The notes under the pieces: generated by a model
The model's database searches: none
What the model saw: the letters and a program-made list of their open reading frames with translations, nothing else
What the model was told of the DNA's origin: nothing
From: Ancylobacter polymorphus
Lineage (GTDB): Bacteria > Pseudomonadota > Alphaproteobacteria > Rhizobiales > Xanthobacteraceae
NCBI RefSeq assembly: GCF_022836935.1
Contig: NZ_CP083239.1
Coordinates: 620,001 to 684,000 of the forward strand
DNA: 64,000 bases
Reading direction: 5' to 3'
Program-made: the position numbers and the translations under genes
In this document: positions 7,771 to 15,924 of the stretch, piece after piece
Numbering within the stretch: the first letter of the stretch is position 1
Layout: each line of letters begins with the position of its first letter

Positions 7771-8405
7771 CGTTGGTTATAACCGGAACCGTTCGCCGTG
7801 CGGGTTATATGAAGGGGTTGATTTCAGGCCCCGCCGAGATTGAGGCGCTAGCGTCGAGCACGCGAGCCGCTGGGCAGCCAATACGTCGACCCGCCTCATG
7901 CCCATGGACGCAGCGAGCCACGGCGACATGTTCGTCATGCAGTACCTGACGTCTCCCCCTCACCGACGGCGCTCTCCTCCGCCGCGGTGACTGCGCCGGC
8001 CTCCCTGCGTTCGCGAGTGTGGTTGAGGCCGGCGCGTTTGGTCATTCGGGGTGCGCTGTGCGCATTCCCAAGAGGCGGGGAACAACGACGGCAGCGCGCT
8101 TCGGCGTGACGGTCGCCCCGCCTGCAGTTTTCGAGGTCACCGGGTACAAACCGGGCCGCTGGGGTCCTAGGCCAGCGAGCGGGTGGCGTACAGGGGTATG
8201 GACGGCGGCTTAGGCCGACCTTTGTTCACCTGTTCCACCCTTCGAAACGATGCGCAGCTCGGAGCTTCGGCTCTTGCTGGTCATAGGCGCACCGCATGGG
8301 CGCCCGCGTCGAGGCCTATCAAGGCGGGATATCTCCACCGCCTTGCATGTCGGAGCCGACCCTGCACGGCGCTTGCACCACGCCACCACATCGAAGGGCT
8401 TGACT
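7771..8405 (+). other. Gene-poor region with palindrome and hairpins, no convincing CDS
   Basis: About 630 bases with no credible gene in a phage otherwise packed with overlapping genes. A perfect palindrome GGTTATAACC lies at 7775-7784, followed by a GGGTTATAT segment near 7802. Three hairpins follow at 7960-8069 (listed separately). Short frames exist (for example a GTG at 8019 giving 64 codons), but they lack ribosome sites and have Arg/Pro-rich compositions typical of chance frames. The region lies just upstream of the packaging and morphogenesis genes. Confidence 0.55.
7960..8069 (+). ncRNA. Candidate structured RNA: three consecutive hairpins
   Basis: Hairpin 1: TCACCG (7960-7965) and CGGC (7967-7970) pair with GCCG (7981-7984) and CGGTGA (7985-7990), with one bulged A. 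Hairpin 2: GCGCCGGCCTC (7993-8003) pairs perfectly with GAGGCCGGCGC (8025-8035). Hairpin 3: TGCGC (8052-8056) with GCGCA (8060-8064), flanked by GGG/CCC. No long T tract follows, so these are not simple terminators. A processed small RNA, or a cis-acting antitermination-type RNA before the late genes, is possible but unproven. Confidence 0.4.
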
Positions 8406-8636
8406 ATGATGCTGACGCATAAGGGCTGGTTTGGCGTGTGCCCGGTCTACATCGGTGGCCTCGACAGCCCAGCACCGCTTATCCATCAGCGCCACTGGCT
8501 GTTCCTTCCGCTGTTCATCCTCAGCGAGCATATCTTCGCGGCCATCATCTACCTGAAATCATGGCAGGATCCAGAATGGGAGCCGTCTTGGCCGCTCCGG
8601 GTGACCGGGACCATCGAACCGCGTAAAGCGCCGTGA
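8406..8636 (+). CDS. Small membrane protein, unknown
   Basis: Start ATG 8406 (or 8409) has AAGGG at 8395-8399. The 76-residue product contains one hydrophobic stretch (HWLFLPLFILSEHIFAAIIY, residues about 30-50) flanked by a GWFGVCPVYIGGLDSPAP region and a Trp-rich tail. It looks like a single-pass inner-membrane protein. It shares a GTGA overlap with the next small frame, so it begins a short coupled operon. The sequence type is familiar from Rhizobiales prophages, but I cannot name a function. Confidence 0.7.
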   Translation: MMLTHKGWFGVCPVYIGGLDSPAPLIHQRHWLFLPLFILSEHIFAAIIYLKSWQDPEWEPSWPLRVTGTIEPRKAP

Positions 8637-8725
8637 GCGTGATCCGCAACGTGCTGCTGACCGGCGCGTCCGCAGTGGCGCTGCATCTGGCGCTCGACGG
8701 CGTTCTGCCTGCAGGTGCCTCATGA
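8633..8725 (+). CDS. Tiny hydrophobic peptide in overlapping chain
   Basis: GTG 8633 overlaps the previous stop (GTGA) and the frame ends in TCATGA, overlapping the next ATG. The 30-residue product is mainly hydrophobic, able to span a membrane once. Its reality rests on the two translational-coupling overlaps, not on similarity. Confidence 0.4.
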   Translation: MSVIRNVLLTGASAVALHLALDGVLPAGAS

Positions 8726-8853
8726 TCCGCTGTAGCGCCGCGCTGGCGCGCTTCCTGACAAGCAACCCACAACCTGGCGGGCGTGGCGTGATGGTGGTCG
8801 TGACGGCCACCGGCGCGATGATCTGGCCGATGGTTCCGGATGACGCTGCTTAG
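8722..8853 (+). CDS. Tiny membrane-like protein in overlapping chain
   Basis: ATG 8722 overlaps the stop of the preceding peptide (ATGA) and the frame closes with TAG at 8851. The 43-residue product has a hydrophobic C-terminal half (VMVVVTATGAMIWPMV). Together with the two upstream frames it forms a three-gene chain of small membrane proteins. Function unknown. Confidence 0.42.
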   Translation: MIRCSAALARFLTSNPQPGGRGVMVVVTATGAMIWPMVPDDAA

Positions 8854-8886
8854 GTGGCGATCTGATGCAATGCTGAGGAGAGCATG

Positions 8887-9150
8887 ATGAGCGACGACGA
8901 CAATCTCATCCATACGCCGTTCGGAATGTTCCCGGCAGCCGCGCGCTTCGATGACGGAGAGCCCGTCGCGCTGCTGACTGGTGGCCCGGCCATGACGGTC
9001 ATCGGCCGGCAGGGCGGCACATCCACGCTGGTGGCGTGGTTCGATGCAGCCGACGTGCTGCACTATGCGCTGTTCCCTGCTGCTGCGCTGTACTCGCTCT
9101 ATGACGATGACGAGGAAGACGACATTGGAGAGTGCGCGGGGACGTGTTGA
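8887..9150 (+). CDS. DUF2158-like small phage protein
   Basis: ATG 8887 lies 6 bases after GAGGAG (8875-8880); ATG 8884 is too close. The 87-residue protein has the pattern GEPVALLTGGPAMTV followed by a VAWFD segment, which matches the DUF2158/YodC-like fold (small beta-barrel with LxSGGPxMTV and a WF pair). The C-terminus is strongly acidic (DDDEEDD). DUF2158 has no defined role. The end overlaps the HNH gene. Confidence 0.7.
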   Translation: MSDDDNLIHTPFGMFPAAARFDDGEPVALLTGGPAMTVIGRQGGTSTLVAWFDAADVLHYALFPAAALYSLYDDDEEDDIGECAGTC

Positions 9151-9445
9151 TGGGCGCAGTGCTGAGGCGGCCGAGTACCGCAAGCTCTATGACACTGCGC
9201 GGTGGAAGCGCCTGCGTGAGGCTGTAAGGGCAGAGCAGCCACTGTGCGTGATGTGCCTGCGCGATGATGTGGTGACAGAGGCGGATGTGGTTGACCACAT
9301 CAAGCCACATCACGGCGACCATCTGCTGTTCTTCGACATGTCCAACCTACAGCCGCTGTGCAAGCAGCATCACGACAGGGACAAGCAGCAGATGGAGCGC
9401 GGGACGTACATTGAGTTCGGTCCTGATGGCTGGCCAGTGGAGTGA
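9125..9445 (+). CDS. HNH endonuclease next to terminase
   Basis: TTG 9125 has GAGGAAG at 9112-9118; in-frame ATGs at 9101 and 9107 lack a ribosome site. The 106-residue product contains YRKLYDTARWKRLR, then CVMC, VVDHIKPHHGD, NLQPLCKQHHDRDKQ. This is the full HNH motif with zinc cysteines and DH/H/H metal ligands. HNH proteins encoded beside terminase genes assist cos cleavage in HK97-type phages (established for several systems). Its place just before terS and terL fits that role. Confidence 0.9.
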   Translation: MESARGRVDGRSAEAAEYRKLYDTARWKRLREAVRAEQPLCVMCLRDDVVTEADVVDHIKPHHGDHLLFFDMSNLQPLCKQHHDRDKQQMERGTYIEFGPDGWPVE

Positions 9446-9447
9446 GC

Positions 9448-9600
9448 ATGCCCTGTCATCATTGCAGTAAGGCGAGGCGGGCAGCAGTTCAGGCTGTGGC
9501 CGCCGCGGTCAAGGGCGATGCTTCTGCTGCGATCGACGCAGTCAAAGAGGCTGCCGAGCACGTCAAGGCCAAGTTTGATGGGCAGAAGAAGGCACCCTAG
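9448..9600 (+). CDS. 50-residue Cys/His protein
   Basis: ATG 9448 lies three bases after the HNH stop. The product begins with a CHHC cluster and continues as an Ala/Lys-rich amphipathic helix (KGDASAAIDAVKEAAEHVKA). It closes with TAG at 9598. Position within the operon and a clean helical composition suggest a real gene; function unknown. Confidence 0.5.
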   Translation: MPCHHCSKARRAAVQAVAAAVKGDASAAIDAVKEAAEHVKAKFDGQKKAP

Positions 9601-9659
9601 GGGGAGGTCATATCTCTAGGGCGACGCGTTCTAACTACCGGCGGCCCAATCGCGCAATA

Positions 9660-9687
9660 AATCCCGCAGGTTTCGGGATTAATTTTT
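9660..9687 (+). terminator. Rho-independent terminator before terS
   Basis: AATCCCG (9660-9666) pairs with CGGGATT (9674-9680) around a 7-base loop, followed by AATTTTT (9681-9687). It closes the small-gene/HNH operon. The rest of 9601-9751 holds a second small dyad (GTTGC...GCAAC near 9699) and no gene; a cos or pac site could lie here. Confidence 0.75.
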
Positions 9688-9751
9688 CGGGCTGCATGTT
9701 GCGTCGGAGCAACGCTCTACGACGTTAAAATTACACTAGCAGGAATCAGAC

Positions 9752-10210
9752 ATGGGCGCAAGAGGTCCGCGCCCCGAAACGCCAGAAATGCAGGCGCTTA
9801 AGGGCAATCCCGGAAAGCGAAAACAGCGCGCACCCTCGATACGCCCAGCCGGCGATGTGTACATCCCGAACTATCTTGAGGGCGACGCACGCGACTGCTT
9901 TGAGATGATTGTTGCGGCCATGCCGCCGCAGACCTATGCGGCCACCGACGCTGGCGGGATTGCAGTCTATGCCGTTGCCTGGGCAGACCATAAGCGCGCC
10001 ACCGAGGCACTGAAGACCGAGCCGCCTCTTGTGCCTGGAGCGACCGGAAACCTAGTTCCAAACCCCTGGTTCAAGATCCGAAATGAAGCATCACGGATCA
10101 TGATGGCCATGGGCGATCGCCTTGGGCTGGACCCAAAGGCGCGGGCGGCGTTGGCGCCCAAAACGGAAAAGCCAAAAAGCAAGTTCGCCGGCCTCATCGG
10201 CGGCAAATAG
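9752..10210 (+). CDS. terS: Terminase small subunit, P27 family
   Basis: A 152-residue protein starting MGARGPRPETPEMQALKGNP, the hallmark of phage P27-type small terminases (RGPRP, then LKGNPGKR). The helical remainder contains DHKRATEAL and a NPWFKIRNEASR segment also typical of the family. The small subunit recognises the packaging site and loads the large subunit. It is followed 9 bases later by terL. Confidence 0.93.
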   Translation: MGARGPRPETPEMQALKGNPGKRKQRAPSIRPAGDVYIPNYLEGDARDCFEMIVAAMPPQTYAATDAGGIAVYAVAWADHKRATEALKTEPPLVPGATGNLVPNPWFKIRNEASRIMMAMGDRLGLDPKARAALAPKTEKPKSKFAGLIGGK

Positions 10211-10219
10211 GAATAGCGA

Positions 10220-11833
10220 ATGGCCGTTCAACGGCCCGAATGGGCGCGCCGGGGAGACGGCGTAACCAAGGCCGGCTTGGCGCGTGCGCAGCGTGTCATC
10301 GACTTCATCGAGCTTCTGAAGGTGCCGTCCGGCGAGGGGCAAGGCGGCTTGATGAAGCTGCGGCCTTGGCAGAAGCAGTTCATCATCGACCTGTATGCGC
10401 CGCACAAGGGCGCCAATCGCAAGGTGCGGCGAGCCATCCTGTCAGTGGCCCGCAAGAACGGGAAAACTGCGATCATCGCGGCGATTGCGCTGGCGCATCT
10501 GGTTGGCCCTGAGGCAATCCTGAACGGGGAAATCTATTCCGCGGCCAACGACCGGGAGCAGGCCGGGCAGGTCTTCAAATTCATTCGCCAGCTGGTTGAG
10601 GCCGACGAGGAACTGGCGCAGATCCTGACCATCGTGCCGTCGACCAAGACGGTGGTGTGCAAGCAGAACGGCTCGTTCTACCGCGCTTTGTCCGCCGACG
10701 CCGGCACAAAACACGGCTTGAACCCGTCGGTATGGATCTACGACGAGCTTGCGCAGTCCCGTAATTCCGAGCTTTACGACGTGCTCAACACGTCGCAGGG
10801 CGCGCGGCAGGAGCCGCTGGGGCTCGTCATCTCGACGCAGTCTCCCGATCCAGAGCATCCGCTGTCGAAGCTCATTGACGACGGGCTAGTGGCCAACGAC
10901 GACCGCATCCTGGTGCATCTGTATTGCGCCGACGACGAGGCTGATATCCTCGACCGCGCGGCCTGGGAGGCGGCGAACCCGGCGCTTGGCGACTTTCGGT
11001 CAATCGAGGATCTGGCGGCGCTCGCCGATGAGGCGGGGCGCCAGAAGTCAAAGGAAGCTGCGTTCCGCAACCTGTATCTCAATCAGCGGGTTGATCAGCA
11101 AACGCCACTCATTGCGCGCTCTGAATGGAAGGCGTGTCAGACCGGCGACAAGTTGGTGCCTGGCGAGGACATCTATCTCGCGCTGGACTTGTCCGGCGTG
11201 CATGACCTTACAGCGCTTCTAGGCGTATCTGCCAAGCATGGCGAGGAGCGTCTTGGCGCGTGGTTCTGGAAGCCAAAAGAGTTCGTCAAAGACCATGCCC
11301 ACCGAGATCGTGCGCCTTATGACGTGTGGGCGGCAGACGGGTGGCTGGAAACGCCGCCTGGTCGCGCCGTGGATTACTCCTACGTGGCGCGCCAGATTGG
11401 CGACATAGCGGACGAATACAACGTCGTCGGCCTTGCTTACGACCGCTGGCGCATCGAGCAGTTGCTCAGCGAGTTCCAGCGCCTTGGCATAAGCGCCTAT
11501 ATCGAGGGCAAAGACACGGCGCGGGACGGAATTCGGCTCATTCCGTGGGGGCAGGGCTTCCGCGACATGTCACCGGCGGTTGAAGCGCTTGAGGCGTCTG
11601 TCGTTCATCGGCGGCTCAAGCACGAAGGGAATCCCCTTCTGGGCTTCTGCTTCGCCAACGCGATTGTGGTGTCTGACCCGTCCGGCAACCGAAAGCTCGA
11701 CAAGTCCAAGACGCGTTTCCGCATCGACGGCGCGGTGGCGGCTGCCATGGCAATCGGGCTGAAGGCGCGGGAAGTCGTCGAGGCGCCGGTGGCTTCCTTC
11801 TGGGAAGTGCTTGACCCTTCAAAGAGCTACTAG
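10220..11833 (+). CDS. terL: Terminase large subunit (HK97-like)
   Basis: A 537-residue packaging motor. The N-terminal ATPase has the LRPWQKQFI adenine-binding segment, a Walker A variant ARKNGKT at about residues 77-83 and Walker B VWIYDE (D175, E176). A C-terminal RNase H-like nuclease starts near LALDLSGVHD. Length and order match HK97-type TerL. It pumps DNA into proheads and cuts concatemers, working with TerS and probably the upstream HNH protein. Confidence 0.95.
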   Translation: MAVQRPEWARRGDGVTKAGLARAQRVIDFIELLKVPSGEGQGGLMKLRPWQKQFIIDLYAPHKGANRKVRRAILSVARKNGKTAIIAAIALAHLVGPEAILNGEIYSAANDREQAGQVFKFIRQLVEADEELAQILTIVPSTKTVVCKQNGSFYRALSADAGTKHGLNPSVWIYDELAQSRNSELYDVLNTSQGARQEPLGLVISTQSPDPEHPLSKLIDDGLVANDDRILVHLYCADDEADILDRAAWEAANPALGDFRSIEDLAALADEAGRQKSKEAAFRNLYLNQRVDQQTPLIARSEWKACQTGDKLVPGEDIYLALDLSGVHDLTALLGVSAKHGEERLGAWFWKPKEFVKDHAHRDRAPYDVWAADGWLETPPGRAVDYSYVARQIGDIADEYNVVGLAYDRWRIEQLLSEFQRLGISAYIEGKDTARDGIRLIPWGQGFRDMSPAVEALEASVVHRRLKHEGNPLLGFCFANAIVVSDPSGNRKLDKSKTRFRIDGAVAAAMAIGLKAREVVEAPVASFWEVLDPSKSY

Positions 11834-11892
11834 CCGACGGCGCTTTGGTTCTTGTGCCCTAGTGGCAGTGCCAGAAATTTAGGGATTGCCTG

Positions 11893-13155
11893 ATGGGTAT
11901 CATTGATTGGGTGCTCGGGCGCCGATCCGAGCATAAATCAGTGTCTTTTGACCCTGCATGGCTCGAATTCTTCGGATCCAGGAAATCGAAGGCAGGCGTC
12001 GAGGTCAGCTGGGATAGCGCTCTTGATGTCTCTACGATTCTGGCTTGCGTGCGTGTCATCGCCGAGGGTGTTGCGCAGGTGCCGCTGCGCGTAATGCAGG
12101 AGCTCCCTGATGGGAAGGGGAGCAAGCCGGCTACCGAACACCCGCTCTACAAGGTGCTGAATCGTCGTCCAAACCCTTGGCAGACGTCGTTCGCCATGCG
12201 CGAGACGATGATTTTTCATCTCGCCCTGACTGGAAATGCCTTTTTCTACAAAAACCTGGTCCGCGGGCGCGTCAAGGAGCTTATCCCCATTGATCCTGGG
12301 TGCATCACAGTCACCAGGAACAATGACTATTCGCTCACATACACTGTAACCGCGCCGGATGGATCAACGGCGACGTTCCCGCAAGCCATGATTTGGCATG
12401 TCAGGGGTCCGTCGTGGGATACTTGGCGCGGTATGGACGCAGTTCGGCGCGCCAGAGAGGCGATCGGGCTGACAATCGCCACGGAGAACACGCAGGCCGA
12501 GCTCCACGCTAACGGCCTGCAGATGTCCGGCGTTTTGTCGACTGATCAGAAGCTCGATCCGGCCAAATTTCAGCAGCTTCAAGCGTGGGTTGCCGCGCAA
12601 ATTGGCGGAAGCAACCGCCACAAGCCGTTCATTATCGATTCCGGCCTGCAGTGGGCGCCAAGGTCAATGACCGGCGTCGATGCGCAGCATCTGGACACTC
12701 GAAAGTTCCAAATTGAGGAGCTTTGTCGCGCCATGCGCGTCATGCCGCTGATGGTTGGCCATCCGGCCGATATGGCGGCGCGCGCAGCGACGGAATCAAT
12801 CTTCTTGCAGCATGTCGTTCACACGCTCATGCCGTGGGTAGTGCGTATTGAGCAGTCAATCGACAATGATTTGCTTGATGGCCCAGAGGACGAGCAATAT
12901 TTTGCATCGTTTTATATGAATTCATTGATGCGTGGCGCCACCAAGGATCGAGCAGAGTACTATTCCAAGGCTCTTGGTTCTGGCGGTTCTCCTGCGTGGA
13001 TGACGCAGGATGAGGTTCGGTACGAGGAAGAGCTCAACGCCATGGGCGGAACAGCTTCTGTGCTTCCCATCCCGAGCAATGTTGGCGGTACACCAACAGG
13101 CACCGTCGATGTCGGCCAAAATGGCGCCGCTGGCGCGCAGGATTTAACAGCATGA
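11893..13155 (+). CDS. Portal protein, HK97 family
   Basis: A 420-residue protein with the characteristic start of HK97-type portals (VSxDSALxVSTILACVRVIAEGVAQ), a KVLNRRPNPWQTS segment and a FQIEELCRAMRVMP motif in the stem region. The portal forms the 12-subunit ring at one capsid vertex through which DNA passes. It overlaps the prohead protease start by four bases, the usual portal-protease-capsid order. Confidence 0.95.
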   Translation: MGIIDWVLGRRSEHKSVSFDPAWLEFFGSRKSKAGVEVSWDSALDVSTILACVRVIAEGVAQVPLRVMQELPDGKGSKPATEHPLYKVLNRRPNPWQTSFAMRETMIFHLALTGNAFFYKNLVRGRVKELIPIDPGCITVTRNNDYSLTYTVTAPDGSTATFPQAMIWHVRGPSWDTWRGMDAVRRAREAIGLTIATENTQAELHANGLQMSGVLSTDQKLDPAKFQQLQAWVAAQIGGSNRHKPFIIDSGLQWAPRSMTGVDAQHLDTRKFQIEELCRAMRVMPLMVGHPADMAARAATESIFLQHVVHTLMPWVVRIEQSIDNDLLDGPEDEQYFASFYMNSLMRGATKDRAEYYSKALGSGGSPAWMTQDEVRYEEELNAMGGTASVLPIPSNVGGTPTGTVDVGQNGAAGAQDLTA

Positions 13156-13877
13156 CAATCAACCGCCTTGAGGTGAAGTTCGCCGCAAGCGATGTCGACG
13201 GGACGACCGGAGAGTTTAAGGGCTACGGCGCCGTTTTTGGCAACGTTGACAGCCATGGCGACATCATCGCTCCCGGCGCATTCGCAGCCTCCCTGGCCGA
13301 GTGGTCCAAAAAGGGGCGCCTGCCGGCCATGAAGCTGATGCACGGCAGCGGCGGCAACCCCTTTACCGGCGACGACCTGCCGATCGGCAAGTGGACCAAG
13401 ATGGCTGAGGATGATCGCGGCCTCTACGTCGAGGGCAAACTGTCCGGCCTTGATACCGACCGCGGCAAGACCATTCATGCTCTGATGAAAGACGGAGTGC
13501 TCGATGGTCTGTCCATCGGATATCGAGCAACCAAGGCCAAATCAGGAGCCGGAGAAGCCAAGCGGGTTCTTGAAGCTGTAAAGCTGTTCGAGATTTCGCT
13601 GGTTGATGACCCGTCAAACGACAGATCGCGCGTCACCGGATTCAAGAGCTTCAACCCACGCGACATCGAAGACGCCCTGCGTGATGCCGGGCTGTCGCGT
13701 ACCGACAGCGTAAAAGCTGTCGCAGTCTTCAAAAGTGCGCTTCGAGACGAAGCGGAGACGGACACGACGCCTCGTGATGAGGACGAAACGGCCGGCGAGG
13801 GCGCAGCCGAAGTCAAGCAGCAGGATGAATGCCTGGTGCTGCTGGCGGAGCGCATCAAGGCGCTAACCGCCGCGTAG
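13152..13877 (+). CDS. Prohead maturation protease, HK97 family
   Basis: A 241-residue protease beginning with GEFKGYGAVFGNVDSHGDIIAPGAF, the standard strand pair of HK97-family U35 proteases. A catalytic His is in KLMHG and a Ser in GLSIGYR, followed by LFEISLVDDPSN. The C-terminal tail is acidic and probably a scaffold-like extension. It cleaves the capsid delta domain during head maturation. Confidence 0.93.
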   Translation: MTINRLEVKFAASDVDGTTGEFKGYGAVFGNVDSHGDIIAPGAFAASLAEWSKKGRLPAMKLMHGSGGNPFTGDDLPIGKWTKMAEDDRGLYVEGKLSGLDTDRGKTIHALMKDGVLDGLSIGYRATKAKSGAGEAKRVLEAVKLFEISLVDDPSNDRSRVTGFKSFNPRDIEDALRDAGLSRTDSVKAVAVFKSALRDEAETDTTPRDEDETAGEGAAEVKQQDECLVLLAERIKALTAA

Positions 13878-13917
13878 CGGCGAGCTCACACCCCAACTCA
13901 ATCATAAGGAAGTTGCC

Positions 13918-15216
13918 ATGACGGAGAAATCCGGCATTGAGCAGGTCATGTCTGCCTTCGAAGAGTTCAAGAAGGCCAACGATGACCGCATCAAGGAAAT
14001 CGAGAAGAAGGGTTCTGCGGACGTTGTCCTGACCGAGAAGGTCGACCGCATCAATGCGGCCATGGATAAGTTCGAGACCGACAACCAGAAGCGCACCGCT
14101 GAGCTCCTGGAAGCCAAGAAGGCCCTCGACGACGAAAAGAAGCACGTCGACGACCTGGAAGCAAAGCTGAACCGGCTTTCGCTTGCCGCGACCGCCAATC
14201 CGGAGGCTCGCAAGGAAGAGCTCAAGGGCAAGGTCAATGAGTGGGCGCGCGCTGTCATCGGCGCCACCACCCGCGGCACAATGAACCTGACTGCGGCCGA
14301 GCAGAAGGCCCTCAAGGACGTCGAAGACGAATACAAGGCTCTGTCGGTCGGCAATGACACCACCGGCGGCTATCTGGCTCCGGCGGAGTACGTGCGTGAG
14401 ATCATCAAGGGCGTCACGGAGATTTCTCCGGTTCGTTCGATGGTTCGCGTTCGCCAGACCGCGTCGAAGTCCATCCAGATTCCGAAGCGCACGGCGCAGT
14501 TCGCCGCACAGTGGGTTGCCGAGCAGGGCGCCCGCTCGGAGACTGACGGTCTGCGCTATGGCATGTGGGAAATTCCCACCCATGAACTGTATGCGCTGAT
14601 TGACATCAGCGAGCAGAATCTCGAGGACTCGGCGTTCGATCTCGCCTCGGAGATCAGCCTGGAGGCCAACGAGCAGTTTGCCCTTGCTGAAGGCACTGCG
14701 GTGGTTGCTGGCAACGGTGTCGGCAAGCCTCAGGGCTTTATGGACGCCAGTGCCGGCCTCGCGGAGACCATCTCTGGCTCGGCTGCCACCATCGCCGATG
14801 CCGACGGACAGGCGAACGGTCTGCTTACCCTCAAGCATGCGCTGAAGACCGCCTATACGCGCAACGCTGTGTGGTCGCTCAATCGGACCACTCTGGGCTC
14901 TGTCCGCAAGCTCAAGGATGCCGACAAGAATTACATCTGGATGCCTGGCGTCGCCCTCGGGAAGCCGAACACCATCGATGGCGATCCGTATGTTGAGGTG
15001 CCCGATATGCCGTCGGAGGGTGCCGGCACCTATCCGATCGCTTATGGCGACTTCAGCCGCGCGTACCTGCTGGTCGACCGCATCGCAATGGTGATGCTGC
15101 GCGATCCGTACACGCAGGCCACTTCCGGCAATGTTCGCTACATCTTCCGTCGCCGCCTCGGCGGCCAGGTTGTCCTGGCCGAAGCGGTGCGGAAGCTGAA
15201 GTGCGCCGCGTCCTGA
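13918..15216 (+). CDS. Major capsid protein, HK97 fold
   Basis: A 432-residue capsid subunit. Residues 1-100 form a charged coiled-coil delta domain acting as internal scaffold. The mature part begins near VGNDTTGGYLAP, with the E-loop/P-domain segments SPVRSMVRVRQTASKSIQIP and LEANEQFALAEGTAVVAGNG, and ends with a typical VRYIFRRRLGGQV strand. It is expected to be cleaved by the upstream protease. GGAAG (13909-13913) supports ATG 13918. Confidence 0.95.
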   Translation: MTEKSGIEQVMSAFEEFKKANDDRIKEIEKKGSADVVLTEKVDRINAAMDKFETDNQKRTAELLEAKKALDDEKKHVDDLEAKLNRLSLAATANPEARKEELKGKVNEWARAVIGATTRGTMNLTAAEQKALKDVEDEYKALSVGNDTTGGYLAPAEYVREIIKGVTEISPVRSMVRVRQTASKSIQIPKRTAQFAAQWVAEQGARSETDGLRYGMWEIPTHELYALIDISEQNLEDSAFDLASEISLEANEQFALAEGTAVVAGNGVGKPQGFMDASAGLAETISGSAATIADADGQANGLLTLKHALKTAYTRNAVWSLNRTTLGSVRKLKDADKNYIWMPGVALGKPNTIDGDPYVEVPDMPSEGAGTYPIAYGDFSRAYLLVDRIAMVMLRDPYTQATSGNVRYIFRRRLGGQVVLAEAVRKLKCAAS

Positions 15217-15229
15217 TAGCCAACAGAGC

Positions 15230-15254
15230 GGCGGCCTAGCCTGACCGGGCCGCC
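15230..15254 (+). terminator. Stem-loop after the capsid gene (attenuator or mRNA stabiliser)
   Basis: GGCGGCC (15230-15236) pairs perfectly with GGCCGCC (15248-15254). There is no T tract after it, so full termination is unlikely. A partial attenuator would raise capsid mRNA over downstream genes. Confidence 0.4.
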
Positions 15255-15280
15255 AATCCTCACACCAAGGAGATAGCCTG

Positions 15281-15712
15281 ATGGCTTCCAAGGATCTCGT
15301 CAATAACGTCACCCCGAAGGTGGCGATTGCCCCTGTCGTCGTGGCTGACGGCACTGCCCAGGTGTCCGGCGCGATTGATACGCAGGGCTATGAAAGCGTC
15401 ACCTTCCTCATCGCTACCGGCACTCTCGCTGACGCAGATGCGACGTGGACTGTGACTGTGAAGGAGGGCGACACCTCTACGCAGGGCAACCATACCGCAG
15501 TGGCCGATGCCGACCTGATCGGCCTCGAGTCGACCGCAGGCTTCATCTTTTCTGATGATGGCGCCACTCGCAAGATTGGCTACAAGGGCAGCAAACGTTA
15601 CGTCTCGATCGAGATTGACGACGTCACCGCCAACTCAGGCAACGCGCCGATGGCTGTGATCGCGCTGCTCGGCCACCCGCGCTCGCGTCCGACAGCCAAT
15701 CCGCCGGCCTGA
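15281..15712 (+). CDS. Probable minor head/decoration protein
   Basis: A 143-residue, Thr/Ala-rich, beta-strand-predicted protein placed directly after the major capsid gene. It contains a QVSGAIDTQGYESVTFLIAT stretch and a KRYVSIEIDDV strand, giving an overall jelly-roll-like appearance. I recognise it as a common unnamed gene of HK97-type prophages. A role as head surface or minor capsid protein is inferred from position. It overlaps the next gene by one base. Confidence 0.6.
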   Translation: MASKDLVNNVTPKVAIAPVVVADGTAQVSGAIDTQGYESVTFLIATGTLADADATWTVTVKEGDTSTQGNHTAVADADLIGLESTAGFIFSDDGATRKIGYKGSKRYVSIEIDDVTANSGNAPMAVIALLGHPRSRPTANPPA

Positions 15713-15924
15713 TGAAATACCGAGTCGTGAGGCCGTTTCCGTGTTCGTTTGACGGCCTCACGCTCGTCGACCTTGCTGAGGGTGACGAGCGTGATGACTT
15801 CGGGGCGATGGCGACTGGGTTAGTGGCTGCCGGGCTGCTTGCAGCAGTTGCGAACACGCCGCCACATCACGAAGCGGCGCCAGATATGCCCAAGAAGATC
15901 GAACGGCGCCGCAAACGCGGATGA
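15712..15924 (+). CDS. Small head-module protein, unknown
   Basis: A 70-residue protein: an N-terminal beta segment (MKYRVVRPFPCSFDG), a hydrophobic Ala/Leu-rich middle and a basic tail ending KKIERRRKRG. It overlaps neighbours on both sides, so it belongs to the morphogenesis operon. The layout recalls short proteins encoded between capsid and connector genes in many phages. Function unknown. Confidence 0.6.
   Translation: MKYRVVRPFPCSFDGLTLVDLAEGDERDDFGAMATGLVAAGLLAAVANTPPHHEAAPDMPKKIERRRKRG

Noticed and set aside
7771..8240. tRNA gene or integration site in the gene-poor region
   Set aside because: No T-loop (GTTCRAxxC with proper flanks) or cloverleaf could be built.
13855..15354. Long minus-strand frame opposite the capsid gene
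   Set aside because: The plus strand is an unmistakable HK97 capsid protein; codon pattern explains the shadow frame.
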